Shown here piece by piece: positions 53,070-64,000 of a DNA stretch of 64,000 bases. This stretch comes from Tritrichomonas musculus (lineage: Eukaryota > Parabasalia > Tritrichomonadida > Tritrichomonadidae): positions 992,001 through 1,056,000 of the forward strand of contig JAPFFF010000055.1 in assembly GCA_039105265.1 (NCBI GenBank), given 5' to 3'. The position numbers were made by a program, and so were the translations under genes. Below the pieces are notes generated by a model. That model saw nothing but the letters and a program-made list of their open reading frames with translations, ran no database searches and was not told where the DNA came from. How positions within the stretch are numbered: position 1 is the first letter of the stretch; every line of letters begins with the position of its first letter.

Positions 53070-53575
53070 TATCTTATTTTCCAAAAAAATGAATTTAGTA
53101 ATTGAATGAGTATTGAAATCAATTCAATTTCCTATTCAATTGATTGAAAAAATGATAGTAAAATAAAATAATATTACCTCAAATGGAGTAATAAAATTGA
53201 ATTTGTTTAATAGAAGTTGTATATAAGTCAATCAGAGAAAATAACTCTAAATCAAATGATTTAATGATTAATTTTCGAAAATCATTTGATTCTTCTCAAT
53301 TTTGATACAAAAATGATAGTAAAAAAAGTTGTTTTTTACTATTATGATAGTTAACGCTTACTAGAAAAAAAAAACTTTTTTATATTTTGAGTTTCTTTCT
53401 TATATCAAATAAAAAACTAGAATAATATGAATTTGAACTTATTATTAAAAAATTATAAATGCTATAAATAACAAATTTTGATAAAATATTTTGTATTAGA
53501 GATATCTCGATTAAATGAAATTATATAAATTTGATTCTCTTATTTATAGCTTTCTTTGAAGATTTTTTTTTTTTT
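53070..53575. other. intergenic
   Basis: AT-rich, nothing specific. Confidence 0.5.
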
Positions 53576-55411
53576 TTAATAATATATGATTTTCACATTT
53601 TCTGATTTTTCTATCATTTCTGCCTTTATCTCAATTGAAGATGGAACTCTGATTTCTATAAGCGATGTACAGGCACTGAACGCGCATTTTCCTATTTCTA
53701 TTACAGAAGAAGGAATTGTGATATGCTTAATGCTTGTGCACTCCCAAAAGCAGTATTCATCAATCTTTTTTACTGATGAAGGTATTGATACATCAATCAA
53801 AGATGAGCATCTGCTGAATGCTTGCTTACCAAGGAACTCAACTGAAGAAGGAATTGATATTTGAACCAATGATTTGCATTTTGTGAAGCAGCAATCAGGG
53901 ATGAATTTGATATTTGGTGACAAATCAACTTTTTTAAGTGATTCACAGCACGAAAAAGCACAAGAACCGATTTTATTTACTGAAGAAGGAATAGTTATCT
54001 CTTTCAAAGAAATGCAACCTTGAAAAAGTGAAGACATTAACGATGTAATTGAAGAAGGAATTTCCATTTTCTCAAGTGAAGAACAATCAAGGAAAGTACC
54101 AAAATCAATAATTGTAACTGAAGCCGGGATTATAATTTGTTTCAATGATTTACATTCCCTAAATACATCGTTGCTTATTTCTGTCACAGATGAAGGAATT
54201 GTGACTTTTATTAAGGATGTGCAGTGGAAAAATGCATACTCGTTTATTTTGGTTACTGACGAAGGTATATCTATTTCTTTAAGTGAATAACATGCCATAA
54301 ACAATCTTGAATTAAGGACATTTATCGAAGTTGGAATATCTATTTTTTTAAGGGATTTACATCCACCAAATGATTCGTCATTTATATTAGTAACTGATTG
54401 AGGAATAATTATTTTTTTCAATGCTTTACATCCGATAAATGATCTCTTTTCTATCGACACAACTGTTTCTGGAATTTGAATCAATTTTAATGAAATACAA
54501 TCCTCAAAGAAATCTTCTGGAACAGATGTCATTGAACTCGGGAAAGAGAATTTCTTTAGTGAATGGCATTCTGAGAGAGTTCCTTTTCCAAATGATGCGA
54601 CTGATGAAGGAATTGATATTGTTGTAAGATTTGTACATTTTTTAAATGCAAATTGTTCAATTTTTGTTATATTTGGAGGAATTGAAACATCTTTTAATGA
54701 TTGACAATCATAGAAAACATTTTGTTCTATGGTTGTCAATGAAGTGGGAATCTTTATCTCTTTAAGAGCAGTGCATGATCTAAATGCAGAGTTTTCAATA
54801 ATTTCAACGGTTGGCGGAATTGTTATTTGCTGAAGTGATGTGCATTCTGCGAATGCATAATTCCTGATTATTGTAACCGAAGAAGGAAGTTCTATTTTGG
54901 TCAAACTTGAACAACCAAAAAAGCAATATTCACAAATTTCTGTCAATTGTGAAAGAAACACAATATTTTGTAATGAAGAACAGCTGCGAAAGGCTTCTTT
55001 CCCAAGCTTCGTTACTGAAGAAGGTATTGTTACTTGTGTTATTGATGAACAGTTAGAAAACGCCCAGTCATTAATTGATATCACTGAAGAAGGAATGATT
55101 AATTCTTTCAATGACGAGCATCCATCAAATGCTGAATCACCAATTGATTCAACTGATGATGGGATTGTGATTTTTCTTAATGATGAGCATTGTTGGAAAG
55201 CTGAATCACCAATAAACGTCAATTTAAATGGAATTACAAATTCAGTCAGTTCTTGACAATTTTTAAGAGCACATTTTCCAATCGTCAGTCTTTCATCATT
55301 CAATAAAAGGTTCAAAATTTCTTTATTCCCAGTTTGCAAAGCCAAATTTAATGGTGTCATGTAAACAATCCAAAAAAAAAAAACTTCATTTACAAATAAT
55401 GAAATGAACAT
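53576..55411 (-). CDS. BspA-like leucine-rich-repeat protein
   Basis: 611 residues, of which about 560 are roughly 24 repeats of 23 residues with the pattern L-x-x-I-x-I-P-x-S-V-x-x-I-x-x-x-A-F-x-x-C-x-x-L: the Treponema-type LRR of BspA surface proteins, known to expand greatly in trichomonads. Residues 18-45 (MTPLNLALQTGNKEILNLLLND) are an ankyrin repeat, so the ORF is the 3' part of an ankyrin-LRR fusion rather than a complete gene (see next entry). No membrane anchor at the C-terminus (ends EKSENVKIIYY). Likely intracellular or released rather than anchored. Confidence 0.88.
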   Translation of the reverse strand: MFISLFVNEVFFFWIVYMTPLNLALQTGNKEILNLLLNDERLTIGKCALKNCQELTEFVIPFKLTFIGDSAFQQCSSLRKITIPSSVESIGDSAFDGCSSLKELIIPSSVISINDWAFSNCSSITQVTIPSSVTKLGKEAFRSCSSLQNIVFLSQLTEICEYCFFGCSSLTKIELPSSVTIIRNYAFAECTSLQQITIPPTVEIIENSAFRSCTALKEIKIPTSLTTIEQNVFYDCQSLKDVSIPPNITKIEQFAFKKCTNLTTISIPSSVASFGKGTLSECHSLKKFSFPSSMTSVPEDFFEDCISLKLIQIPETVVSIEKRSFIGCKALKKIIIPQSVTNINDESFGGCKSLKKIDIPTSINVLNSRLFMACYSLKEIDIPSSVTKINEYAFFHCTSLIKVTIPSSVTEISNDVFRECKSLKQIIIPASVTIIDFGTFLDCSSLEKMEIPSSITSLMSSLFQGCISLKEITIPSSVNKIGSCAFSCCESLKKVDLSPNIKFIPDCCFTKCKSLVQISIPSSVEFLGKQAFSRCSSLIDVSIPSSVKKIDEYCFWECTSIKHITIPSSVIEIGKCAFSACTSLIEIRVPSSIEIKAEMIEKSENVKIIYY

Positions 55412-55557
55412 TATTAATAATAAATTGTAAAAACAACAATAACATTTACGTCTGTTTTTGGATTTATTAACAAAAGTTTAGCAATGTCGGTGTTATTTTG
55501 CTCAATAGCAACATAAAATGGCGTATAATAAAACTAATAAAATTAAAAACTGATTGA

Positions 55558-56649
55558 TTAAAAAGATTTTTTTTTTTGAATGCCATCATAAGATATTTGT
55601 ATGTTTACATAGATATCTTGATTTCGTAGTAGAATATCAACAATATTAAAATAATTAAATTTGCAAGCATAATATAAAAGTGAATTGATATCAAAAACTT
55701 CAGGAATTGAATTATAATTATAATTTTCAAGACAAGCTGACAAAACATAATCATTTCCTTCATTTTCATTTAGATCCATCAATGAATCTTTAATATAATT
55801 TGATAATTCATTGTGATGACATTTTATTGAAAAGATGAAACATTCTCTAAATGACTTGTCTTCAGGCTTTACGTTATTTTCTTCAAGAAGATGAATGAGT
55901 TCAGGATTTCTTCCATGAATTGCATAGAGCCACAAAGATGGAGTTAATTCAACATCATTTAACCTTAAATATTGAAATATTTGAATAGATCCAAAGAAAG
56001 CTGCATATTCGATTAATGTCGTGTTTTTGTTCTCAATTATAAATTGATTTGTTTCAAAAATTGATTCTTTGATTTGAGAATCAAGCGAAATATTTAGACG
56101 AGTTACATAAGGAATAAATTCATCAATCGAATCTATTCTAATTAACTGAGCCAAGTAATCATCATTCTCTCCAGTATTTCTTCTTTCTTTAAATGATTTG
56201 TTTTCTTGTAATTTCTCTTGATTTGGCGGTTCAAATTCGTTAAAATAATCTTCAAAATCAACTTTTTGCTTTTTACTTAACTCATTATATAATGCATCAT
56301 CTAATGTAATAATTGATTCTTTGCATAAAAAGACAATAATTCTTCTGTTTAGTTGCAAAATTTTGGAATCTTTATAATGAGAAAAAGTTTGTTTGAGAGA
56401 TTCTTTGAATTGCAAAAGAATTCTTTCGATTTTTTGGAAAAAATCAGTTTTCCTATGGTAATTATTTGAAATGTTGAATATTAAGTAAATGAAATTTTGG
56501 AATTCATAAAAATTATTTTCAATATCATTTTCTTTAATATAATTGATTAATTGAAGATATTTTTCATCTATATAATCTTCCGAGTCAATAAAATCTAGAA
56601 AAATGTTTTCTAAAACTTTTCTTTTGCTTAGATAGCTTTGGATTTCCAT
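55558..56649 (-). CDS. ankyrin-repeat protein N-terminus, DUF3447 type
   Basis: 363 residues from the ATG at 56649 (MEIQSYLSKRKVL). The first 170 residues are helical and typical of trichomonad DUF3447-type ankyrin proteins. From about 210 there are ankyrin-like repeats (TTLIEYAAFFGSIQIFQYLR; INSLLYYACKFNYFNIVDILL). The ORF ends at a stop directly after a repeat. A further ankyrin repeat (TPFYVAIEQNNTDIAKLLLI) lies in another frame at about 55525-55440, and then the ankyrin start of the LRR ORF. The pair is best read as one interrupted gene. Homopolymer A/T runs sit in the gap. No trichomonad-type intron signals were seen. Confidence 0.75.
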   Translation of the reverse strand: MEIQSYLSKRKVLENIFLDFIDSEDYIDEKYLQLINYIKENDIENNFYEFQNFIYLIFNISNNYHRKTDFFQKIERILLQFKESLKQTFSHYKDSKILQLNRRIIVFLCKESIITLDDALYNELSKKQKVDFEDYFNEFEPPNQEKLQENKSFKERRNTGENDDYLAQLIRIDSIDEFIPYVTRLNISLDSQIKESIFETNQFIIENKNTTLIEYAAFFGSIQIFQYLRLNDVELTPSLWLYAIHGRNPELIHLLEENNVKPEDKSFRECFIFSIKCHHNELSNYIKDSLMDLNENEGNDYVLSACLENYNYNSIPEVFDINSLLYYACKFNYFNIVDILLRNQDIYVNIQISYDGIQKKKSF

Positions 56650-57097
56650 TTTTAATTTGTAAAATATTTTGAATTTATAAATGGTCTTTTTATAAAACTC
56701 CACTTTTTTATTTTTATATAAATCTAGCAAAAATCATTCAGGAACATTCACAATATCGATTCAATTCATTTCTTTGGAAATGAAAAACCAATACATTCAC
56801 TAGATTTATATGATAACACATAATGATCACACCAAATCATATTTTACAGGTGCTGGAGGTTTTTTAAAATGCTTGGCAAAATTCTATTTAGTACTTTTTA
56901 GTTAAAATTATTAAATGTCAAAATACTTACAAAAATGTTGATGAATAATTTTAATATCAACAGCGAAGCTGAAAATATGTAAAGAGTTTATTGCTTTTTT
57001 CAAACATATCAATTAAACTATTGCTTTGACAACTATCATCATAAATTAAAATTTTTTTTTCAGCTTCCGAAATTATATATAATAAATCAATATAAGG

Positions 57098-57520
57098 TTA
57101 ACAATTGAATAGATAAAGTGATCCATGGTCTTGAAGATTAATTAGTATATTATTGGCAGGATCATGATATATTTTATCATTTAGAGCAGAAAAAAGATTA
57201 TCAATATTTGAAAATAATTTAATTTTTATATTCTGATCAGCACTTATAATAAAGAATTCATCATCGCTATTTCCAAATTGAAAATAAACCTTATTATTTT
57301 TGTGTTGTAATGGCATATAATCATTTTTTTGTCCAACACCAAAAAATTTAAATGTTTTTAATGCAAATCAACAAATATCCTAGATATAGAAATGATTAAT
57401 AATGAATTAGAAAGAGGAAAATAACTTATAATTCCACTTGAATCAAAAATTCATTAGGAGGACTACCAATAACAAAATATATTGATAAATTTGTATCTTT
57501 TGATTTCATTGCAAAAAAAC
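57098..57520 (-). pseudogene. unknown beta-rich repeat protein, fragmentary
   Basis: Two coding pieces resemble each other: NKVYFQFGNSDDEFFIISAD (about 57290-57230) and LSIYFVIGSPPNEFLIQVEL (about 57500-57440). They read as related beta-strand repeats from one gene, broken by stops. The terminal 72-codon ORF ends LFNC. No family recognised. Confidence 0.4.
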
Positions 57521-57621
57521 AGATATCAAAAAGAAATAAATTTATCTCTAGTATATTTAAAATATAAATATTATTAGATTCGTCTTGAGATTTTATATAT
57601 TAACTAATCAAATAACATATC

Positions 57622-59898
57622 CAGGGATGATGGACGGGCACGGGCACGGGCAAATTGCCCGTAAAAATGACGGGCTACGGGCAGTGCCCGTGCCCGTCTT
57701 GCCCGTTCTTAAAAAAAGTGACATTGCCCGTCTTTGCCCGTGAATTTTACTCGGGCAATTGCCCGAGATTAAAAGTGACAATGAAATGTTATTTAAAAAT
57801 AAGATAATTCTATTGTTTTTTTGATTGATATAAACTGAGTTCAAAAAACTTTACCTCCATTTCAAATTTTAAATCATTCTATCTTTTTTATTAAACAATT
57901 TAAATGCATCATTCTTCATTAATAATATATTAGATAATTATCATAATATTAATCAAATTTTAAAAAAAATAATTCATATTTAAAATATAAAGATATGATT
58001 ATTTTAAATTGAGAGGGAGGTAATGTTTTTTGAACAAGGTTTAAAGGTATACAAACTCTTTTCTTTCAATTTGTTGAAAGCAAAAAGTTGGTGATTTTAA
58101 GACTTACTAAAATTATAATAGCATATTTTAAATCCTTATCATATGTATAATTATTTGATACTATTTACAACCTGTTTGGTTCATTACAGAGGAAATTAGA
58201 ATTTTTAATCTTTACTTTTTGAAAAATTTAAAAACCCTAGAAAAGTGGTGATTAAAATATTATTTTTTTATTTTTGAACTTATATTTTTCTATATTATTA
58301 TATTTGTTTGTTTTTAAAATAAAAATATATTTAATTAATTAAGAATATGTGGAGATACGAAAAATTAAAAATCGATATTTCAATAATTTCCAAATAATTT
58401 CTAATCCCTTCGATACATTTTCCTGTAATGATTTTATCGTTTTATATATTTTATTTTACATGATATATCTCGTTAATTGGTAGAACTATCTAGGATTTAT
58501 TGAGATAAAGCTAAAATACTAATTTTTTTGACGGTTTAAGGAGAAAAAAAGGCTAATTTTTTTTTCTGAAGAGGTGAAGTCGTCAATCTAAGCGAATTCA
58601 ATTTTTTAAAAAAAGGTGAAGTCGTCAATCTAAGAGAATTCAATTTTGAATGCATTGAAATCACGATCAAAATTACCTAAAGATTTAAAATAATAATATA
58701 TTTATTTATAATCCAATTTTTTTGAGAAAAATATGGAAAATTAAACAAAAATTATAATTGAGAAGTGAAAATTTTATTATAGTTTTTCTTTCAATTTATA
58801 AAAAAATTTAAATAATAATATTTTTAAATTATATTTTATTTATATTAAATTAAATATATAATTCATTTTATATATTGATATATAATATATAATATGAGAT
58901 ATCAAATGATATATTTGATATTTGTTAGGATATGAAATAATGAAAAATCTTTAAAATTCAGTTACGAAAGTTTTTTTTAATTTGCTGAAAAATTCTCGAT
59001 ACATTTAATCTAAATAGGAATTTTAGATATTCATTGAGTTTTACAAAATATTCCATACTATTAAATCTTGTATATTATATTGTTGAACATAATATTAATT
59101 AATTGCATAAGATATCTACACAATATTAATTTTATATATTCAGAATGCATTCAAATAATAAAATATATTTATCTTATTTTTATAAATTTCATTTCACAAT
59201 ATAAGATATTTTATAATTTTAAAATGTATTTTAATATATATAATAACAATGAAATTATAAAATGCAATAATTAAAATGATAATTTTCTTAGATTCTCAAA
59301 AAATAATCAAAAAAACTATTAATAACAATAAATATATATATATAAACATTTATATGTATATATTTATTTAAAAAATGTTAATCAAAAAGATTTTTTATTC
59401 AAATTTATAAAACAATCATTTTAAAACTTTTTCAATTTTGTAAATTTGTAAACTAATCAAAATTAGACAAAATTAAATTTCTATTTATACTGGAAATTAT
59501 TAGATAAAATTTTAATATTATTAAATATAAATAAATATTAGTATTTATAAAATAAATAAATAATATATAAAAGGTATTGTCCGAAAAAATAGAGTTTGGG
59601 TACCTTTATTGATATTTTATAAAAAATTTCATTTTCATTTAAATTTTTAATATTCATATTTTTTTTTTAATTTTAAAGCAATTATAATAATTTATTTTAA
59701 TAATATTAGTTTAATATTCCTATGTTTTCTAAGAGCAAAGACGGGCAAAGGCGGACAATGTCACTTTTCTGCCCGGGCAAATGAAATGTGACTTAAAAAA
59801 AAAGAAAGTTCGGGCAAATCTTCTGCCCGTAAATTTTGCCCGGGCAAAAAAGTGACATTCTGCCCGAGCTTGCCCGGGCGGCCCTTTTCACATCCCTG
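57622..59898. mobile_element. hAT-like non-autonomous element, GCCCGGGC family
   Basis: 2277 bp flanked by a perfect 8-bp duplication AACATATC (57614-57621 and 59899-59906). Both tips read CAGGGATG going inward. Subterminal regions consist of CGGGCA, GCCCGT, GCCCGGGC and GGGCAATTGCCC words interleaved with AGTGACATT. The interior has no credible ORF but holds a tandem pair of GTGAAGTCGTCAATCTAAG (58575 and 58617). The ends are far more GC-rich than anything around them. Confidence 0.92.
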
Positions 59899-60384
59899 AA
59901 CATATCATATCATTTTATCACTTTTATAAAAACAAAGCCAGGAAGATGACTGAAAGGATATATTCTTTATTTTAAATATTTATGCATATTATATATTGTC
60001 ATATATTTATATTTAAAGTTATTTTTCGATTTAATTACATATATATTTGGATATATAGGAAATAATTTTATGAATCATTTTCAATTAGTTTTTTTTATAA
60101 AATTGCGGTTATACTCAATTTTGAATGCCTCCTTGAAAATCAAATTCAATTTTTTCTGATAAAAGTACCGATTTAGAGATCACGATCAATAAATAAAATC
60201 ATTAAAATCGATAAGGGCTATTATATTATATATCATCAAACATGATTAGTTTACTGATTTATTTTGAGTCCTAGAAAGACTATTTTTTACATAAAATTTA
60301 TTTTTTTAAACTTTTGTTTTTGGTTTGAAATATGATAATAATATTGAAATTGCGAATTTTTAAATGTTTTTGGGTGTTTAGCAT

Positions 60385-61253
60385 AACTATCACGCGGTTC
60401 CCCTAATTCTGCTAGGGGGAAGATTTTTTGTAATTTCCCCTAATTTCCCCTAAAAATAATAGGGGGAAAAATTTGAATTAAAATTTTATTTAAAAATACA
60501 TAAAAATAATTGAAATTTTATTAAAAATTCCTAATAAGATTCTTATTATTAATACAATTTTTGTTTGAAAAAATTATATCTTTATGATCTAAATGGTTAA
60601 TTTTTCACCTCAAAAAATCCGTGAATTGGCCTCCCCCTATTCCCCCTAATCCCCCTTAGGGGGAAAGGTCAATTTAATTGGCAAACCGTAAAAATATTAA
60701 CAAAATTTGACCTCCCCCTATTCCCCCTATTTTTAATTTTTTTTTTTTTTAGGGGGAACCAAATAGCCTTTGAATTATTAGAACAAATATATTTTAAAAA
60801 GATGTTTTTATTTTCTCTTTGGTTAATATCAATTTGATGCATTTTTAATCAATTTGGGAATTATTTTACACAAAAAGAGATTGATACATCAATAATGCAA
60901 CGGTATATCTATCATTTATAATAATAGATTATTAAAATTTTCAAAAAAAATTCTGATATAAAAGGATATTACAAAAAAAGTATAATATAAATTTAACAAC
61001 TTGATAATTAAAATGATCCTTTAAATAATTTATTAAATAAAACAATAAAAACTTGGGCTTTTGATATTTGAAGAAATGAAATATTTGATTTTTGGAATGA
61101 ACATTGACAAATCGCTTATATTCGATTTGATTATTTCAATAAATATAGAAAGTGTACGATTTTTATTAAAATAAAGTTCGAATTCTTTTAAGTTGACATT
61201 TGATGTGAAAATTCCCCCTAGGGGAAAAAAAAATCCCCCTGGCGTGATACTTA
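60385..61253. mobile_element. hAT-like MITE, CCCCCTAGGGGG family
   Basis: 869 bp flanked by an exact 8-bp duplication TTTAGCAT (60377-60384 and 61254-61261). Inverted tips share TATCACGC. The body is scattered with CCCCCTA, CCCCTAATT, TAGGGGGA and the palindrome CCCCTAGGGG. No ORF. Confidence 0.85.
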
Positions 61254-61261
61254 TTTAGCAT

Positions 61262-62654
61262 GGATTTTTTAGTTTTCTACTTATCTTATTTGATATCTTA
61301 TTCCAGATAATCCAGTTCAATAAAATAGTAAAATAAAAAAGATCTTCCTGATATTTGTTAAATTTAAGTATACATAAATTAGCACTAATCCAAATTAATT
61401 TAAATATATAAACAAAAAAATTCCTTGGCAAAATTTTGGATTCTATACCTCTAGAGATACTCTGAAAATGAAAAATCCACTAAGCATTTTATGTTTATCT
61501 TTCAAATAAATTCATTTCTGAGTGATTATAGACAAAAAAACGAGTTTTAAAAAAAATTTAATTTTATTGATAAAATTAACAAATTTATGAGATTTTTTTC
61601 ATCAGTTCTCCATATACATATGCTACAAAATATCTATAATGTGTAAATAACTAAATTTAAAACTTTTTTTGTGAAGATATATTAACATTATTAATGTATA
61701 TGATAATTGATAGTAGAACGAATAAAAAATATTTATGAAAGTTCTCGTATCTTTTTTTGATGCACCACTTTTTTTGATTACATTCTTTTTTGGAAAAAAT
61801 GCATATTATTAGGTTATAATAAGAATTTTGATATAGCGCGTTGCATAAATATTGCTAATAATAACAAGAATATTTTATTTGGTATGCATATTTTGCAAAT
61901 TCCTGAGATGCTAATTTGAAAAAAAAAAAAACTAAATTTCGAAACAGCAATTTTGTTAGCTTGGAAACAACATTCGAGATTTATTGGATCTTTGGACTAA
62001 TAAAATTGCTGGTTCATCCTTTTTTGACGATGAATTTGGGTAATTGGATCTAAATGTATATATTTGCTTTTGGATATTAAATTATTCAATTTTTAAAATT
62101 TTAGCTTTCTTTTCAAAAAGTTGATATATAACACAAAAAGTTATGTTCCCGTCAGATTAAAAACAGTTTATTTTGGGACTTTTAAGAAAAAGTTAAACTT
62201 TTTGTTTCTATAAATATCTCGGGATGTTCAGAAAAAATATAACTTTTTTCTATTAATTTTTTTGAATATTTTCAATTGATTTATTTAAAAAATAAATGAA
62301 GTAGCTTTTTGAAAGGCTGTGATTTGTTTTACAACTTTTTGAGTGTTTTATTAACTCAAAAAGTTGTACATAGAGAATAATTTTTAAAAACAAAATTTTT
62401 ATTGAATGAACAATTGATTTATTCTATAGTTTTTTATAAATTTTGAGTTGAAATTTTTCACTGTTTTATATTGTTGAAAAATATAAAATATAAGTGGTCA
62501 TATAACATACCCAAATTTTAAGAAATAATTGCTGAAAATGATTTTTTATTATATAATTAAAATATCATCAAAAAAATCCAAGATAATTCCATTATAATAA
62601 CAAATGAAATATTATTCACAAAAATTGAATATAAAGTCATTTTCAGCATAGAGA
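61262..62654. other. intergenic, upstream of the discoidin-like gene
   Basis: AT-rich; short recurring AAAAAGTT words at 62120-62360. Nothing else. Confidence 0.5.
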
Positions 62655-64000
62655 TGATTTTGGTATTGATTCTCTTAAGACTCCCTTTTTCAAAACAAAA
62701 AAACATAAAAGATGGATATGAGACTTTATCCTTTTCAGATCCTACTGGAAAATTTGCAGATGCTGATTTTGTTAATAAACATAAAGTTCCAACCAGTAAT
62801 TTTAAATATAGTTCTACAGGTGACAGGAATAATAATCCAATTTCTAATGCTTTTGATGATAAGTCGAATACTTATTGGGTTTCCGATAAGCCAGAAAACG
62901 CTTCTTTTCACCCTTCAATTTATATAAACTTCACAACTCCAATTTTACTTGAAGCTTTTCTTTATGATGCAGCATATCACACTCCAGATAGCAATAGCAA
63001 TCGAATTTTTGATGGGTTTCCTGGAAGATTAAAAGTTTATACCTCTATTAATGATGAACCATTAACACTCAATTCAATTTTCAGTGGTACATTGCTTTAT
63101 ACTTGGTCAAGAATCCAATTTAAATTATCAGTACCTGTTAAGTGCTCAAGATTACAATTAGAATTTTATGATGTTTCACCAGCAACTTCTCTCAAATCGG
63201 AAGAAAAATTAGCTGGATCAGGTGGAATAACTTTAATACAGAATTTTGGGTATGATGAACTCAATAATCGTGGTACCGAAAATAATTACGCAGATAACAA
63301 TTATGTAAATTTCCACAAAATCCCAACCAGCAAGTTTAGTTATACCTCTACTGGAGATAGATCTGGAAACCCACTTTCAAATGTATTTGATGAAAAAGGC
63401 AATACATATTGGGTTTCAGATCGACCAGAAACTAATGAATTTCATCCTTCAATATCCATCAATTTTACAGAGCCAGTTTCTTTAGAAGCCTTTTTATATG
63501 ATGCCGCATATCGAACCGATAACCAAAACAATGAACGTACCTTTGATGGATTCCCCAGTACATTAAAAGTATACACCTCCCTTGATAATGCCCCTCTTTC
63601 CCTCCACACAGTTTTTACTGGAACGCCATCTTTTCCAGATCTCAGAATTCAATTTGTATTTGGCCGGCCAGTTAAGTGCACAAAAATCAAACTTGAATTC
63701 TGTGATGTTTCAGTTGCGCAATCGCTTCAATCGACCGAAAAATTGGCTGGCGTTGGCAACTTGATCTTTCTCCAAAGCACCGAGGAAGAAGGCCTTTCAA
63801 TCAATCAAGCGACAGGGAACTACAACGATACCTACTATCTCAGCACGCACACGATTCCGACATCCAACTTCACATACAGTTCTACTGGTGACAAAGAAGG
63901 GTATCCACTTTCAGGAGCCTTTGATTCTGTCGTCAGGAGCCACTGGGTATCAGGACGTGAAAACACAGATGATTTTCATGCCTCCATTTTTGTCAATTTC
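62655..64000 (+). CDS. secreted protein with repeated discoidin-like domains (partial)
   Basis: An ATG at 62655 opens a frame that is still open at the window edge (448 codons seen). MILVLILLRLPFSKQK is a short hydrophobic start, probably a signal peptide. Three tandem copies of one domain of about 190 residues follow. Each contains P-T-S-x-F-x-Y-x-S-T-G-D-R, a YWVSD motif, FHPSI-x-I-N-F, LEAFLYDAAY, DGFPxxLKVYTS and CxxxxLEFxDVS, a pattern fitting an F5/8 type C/discoidin-type carbohydrate- or lipid-binding fold. Copies start at about 62765, 63305 and 63835. Codon usage becomes clearly more GC-rich toward the third copy. Likely a secreted or surface lectin-like protein; the C-terminus is outside the window. 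Confidence 0.85.

Noticed and set aside
55411-55560. Spliceosomal intron between the ankyrin and LRR ORFs
   Set aside because: No GTATGT start and no ACTAACACACAG-like 3' motif as in known trichomonad introns; frame changes are more likely.
59068-59274. 68-codon ORF inside the GCCCGGGC element
   Set aside because: Ile/Asn/Tyr-rich low-complexity translation expected from AT-rich DNA; no transposase similarity.

Overview
The window looks like nuclear DNA of a trichomonad (Parabasalia), most likely a Tritrichomonas-type species. It is strongly AT-rich, with long homopolymer tracts and mostly single-exon genes. The gene families also fit: Treponema-pallidum-type (BspA-like) leucine-rich repeats, DUF3447-type ankyrin proteins, BACK/discoidin proteins, a divergent Rab-like protein, a GH33 sialidase, Gly-rich/furin-like surface proteins, and pogo and MULE transposons. 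One Inr-like TCATTTCTTT lies just upstream of an ATG. The genus is an inference; no rRNA or other marker is present.

Layout. 1-4.73 kb is a huge 23-bp minisatellite whose minus strand is nearly stop-free in all frames. 4.7-7.3 kb is intergenic, with a MITE and an old broken gene in which UGA sits at Trp-like places. 7.3-11.5 kb holds a giant MULE transposase fused behind a dead FANCJ/XPD-like helicase domain. It is followed by a 40-unit 23-bp array, a 36-unit 14-bp array and an inverted-repeat element (to 14.2 kb). 14.4-16.2 kb codes a beta-helix/double-RING protein. 16.7-17.2 kb is another MITE. 18.2-21.2 kb is a fossil-looking cluster of short unknown genes sharing a TTGAC plus T-tract leader. 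21.3-22.1 kb has remnants resembling a Helitron/PIF1-type protein. 23.1-24.3 kb is a sialidase. 25.0-27.7 kb contains a minisatellite-filled element and an apparently intact pogo-like transposon with about 300-bp TIRs. 28.7-32.2 kb codes a pseudo-Rab, two identical head-to-head ubiquitin-like genes and an MFS transporter. 32.4-38.2 kb is decayed: VWA pseudogene, MITE half, pogo pseudogene, tandem repeats. 38.3-57.3 kb is the densest gene block: BACK/F5-8C protein, Pr6Pr-like membrane protein, Nudix hydrolase, C2-like protein, large surface protein, macrodomain glycohydrolase, C2 protein, SDR protein, BspA-like LRR protein and ankyrin protein. 57.6-61.3 kb holds two large palindrome-rich MITEs. 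From 62.66 kb a secreted multi-repeat discoidin-like gene runs off the right edge.

Functional themes are the cell surface and host interaction (sialidase, BspA-like LRRs, Gly-rich/furin-like protein, discoidin-like repeats), ubiquitin-type signalling (double RING, ubiquitin-like pair) and ADP-ribose removal. Genes are monocistronic, on both strands, with no operon logic in the host part. The most unusual items are the helicase-MULE fusion, the UGA-for-Trp relic, five MITE families that share 8-bp target duplications yet each use a different self-complementary word at their ends, and the perfect head-to-head ubiquitin-like duplicate.
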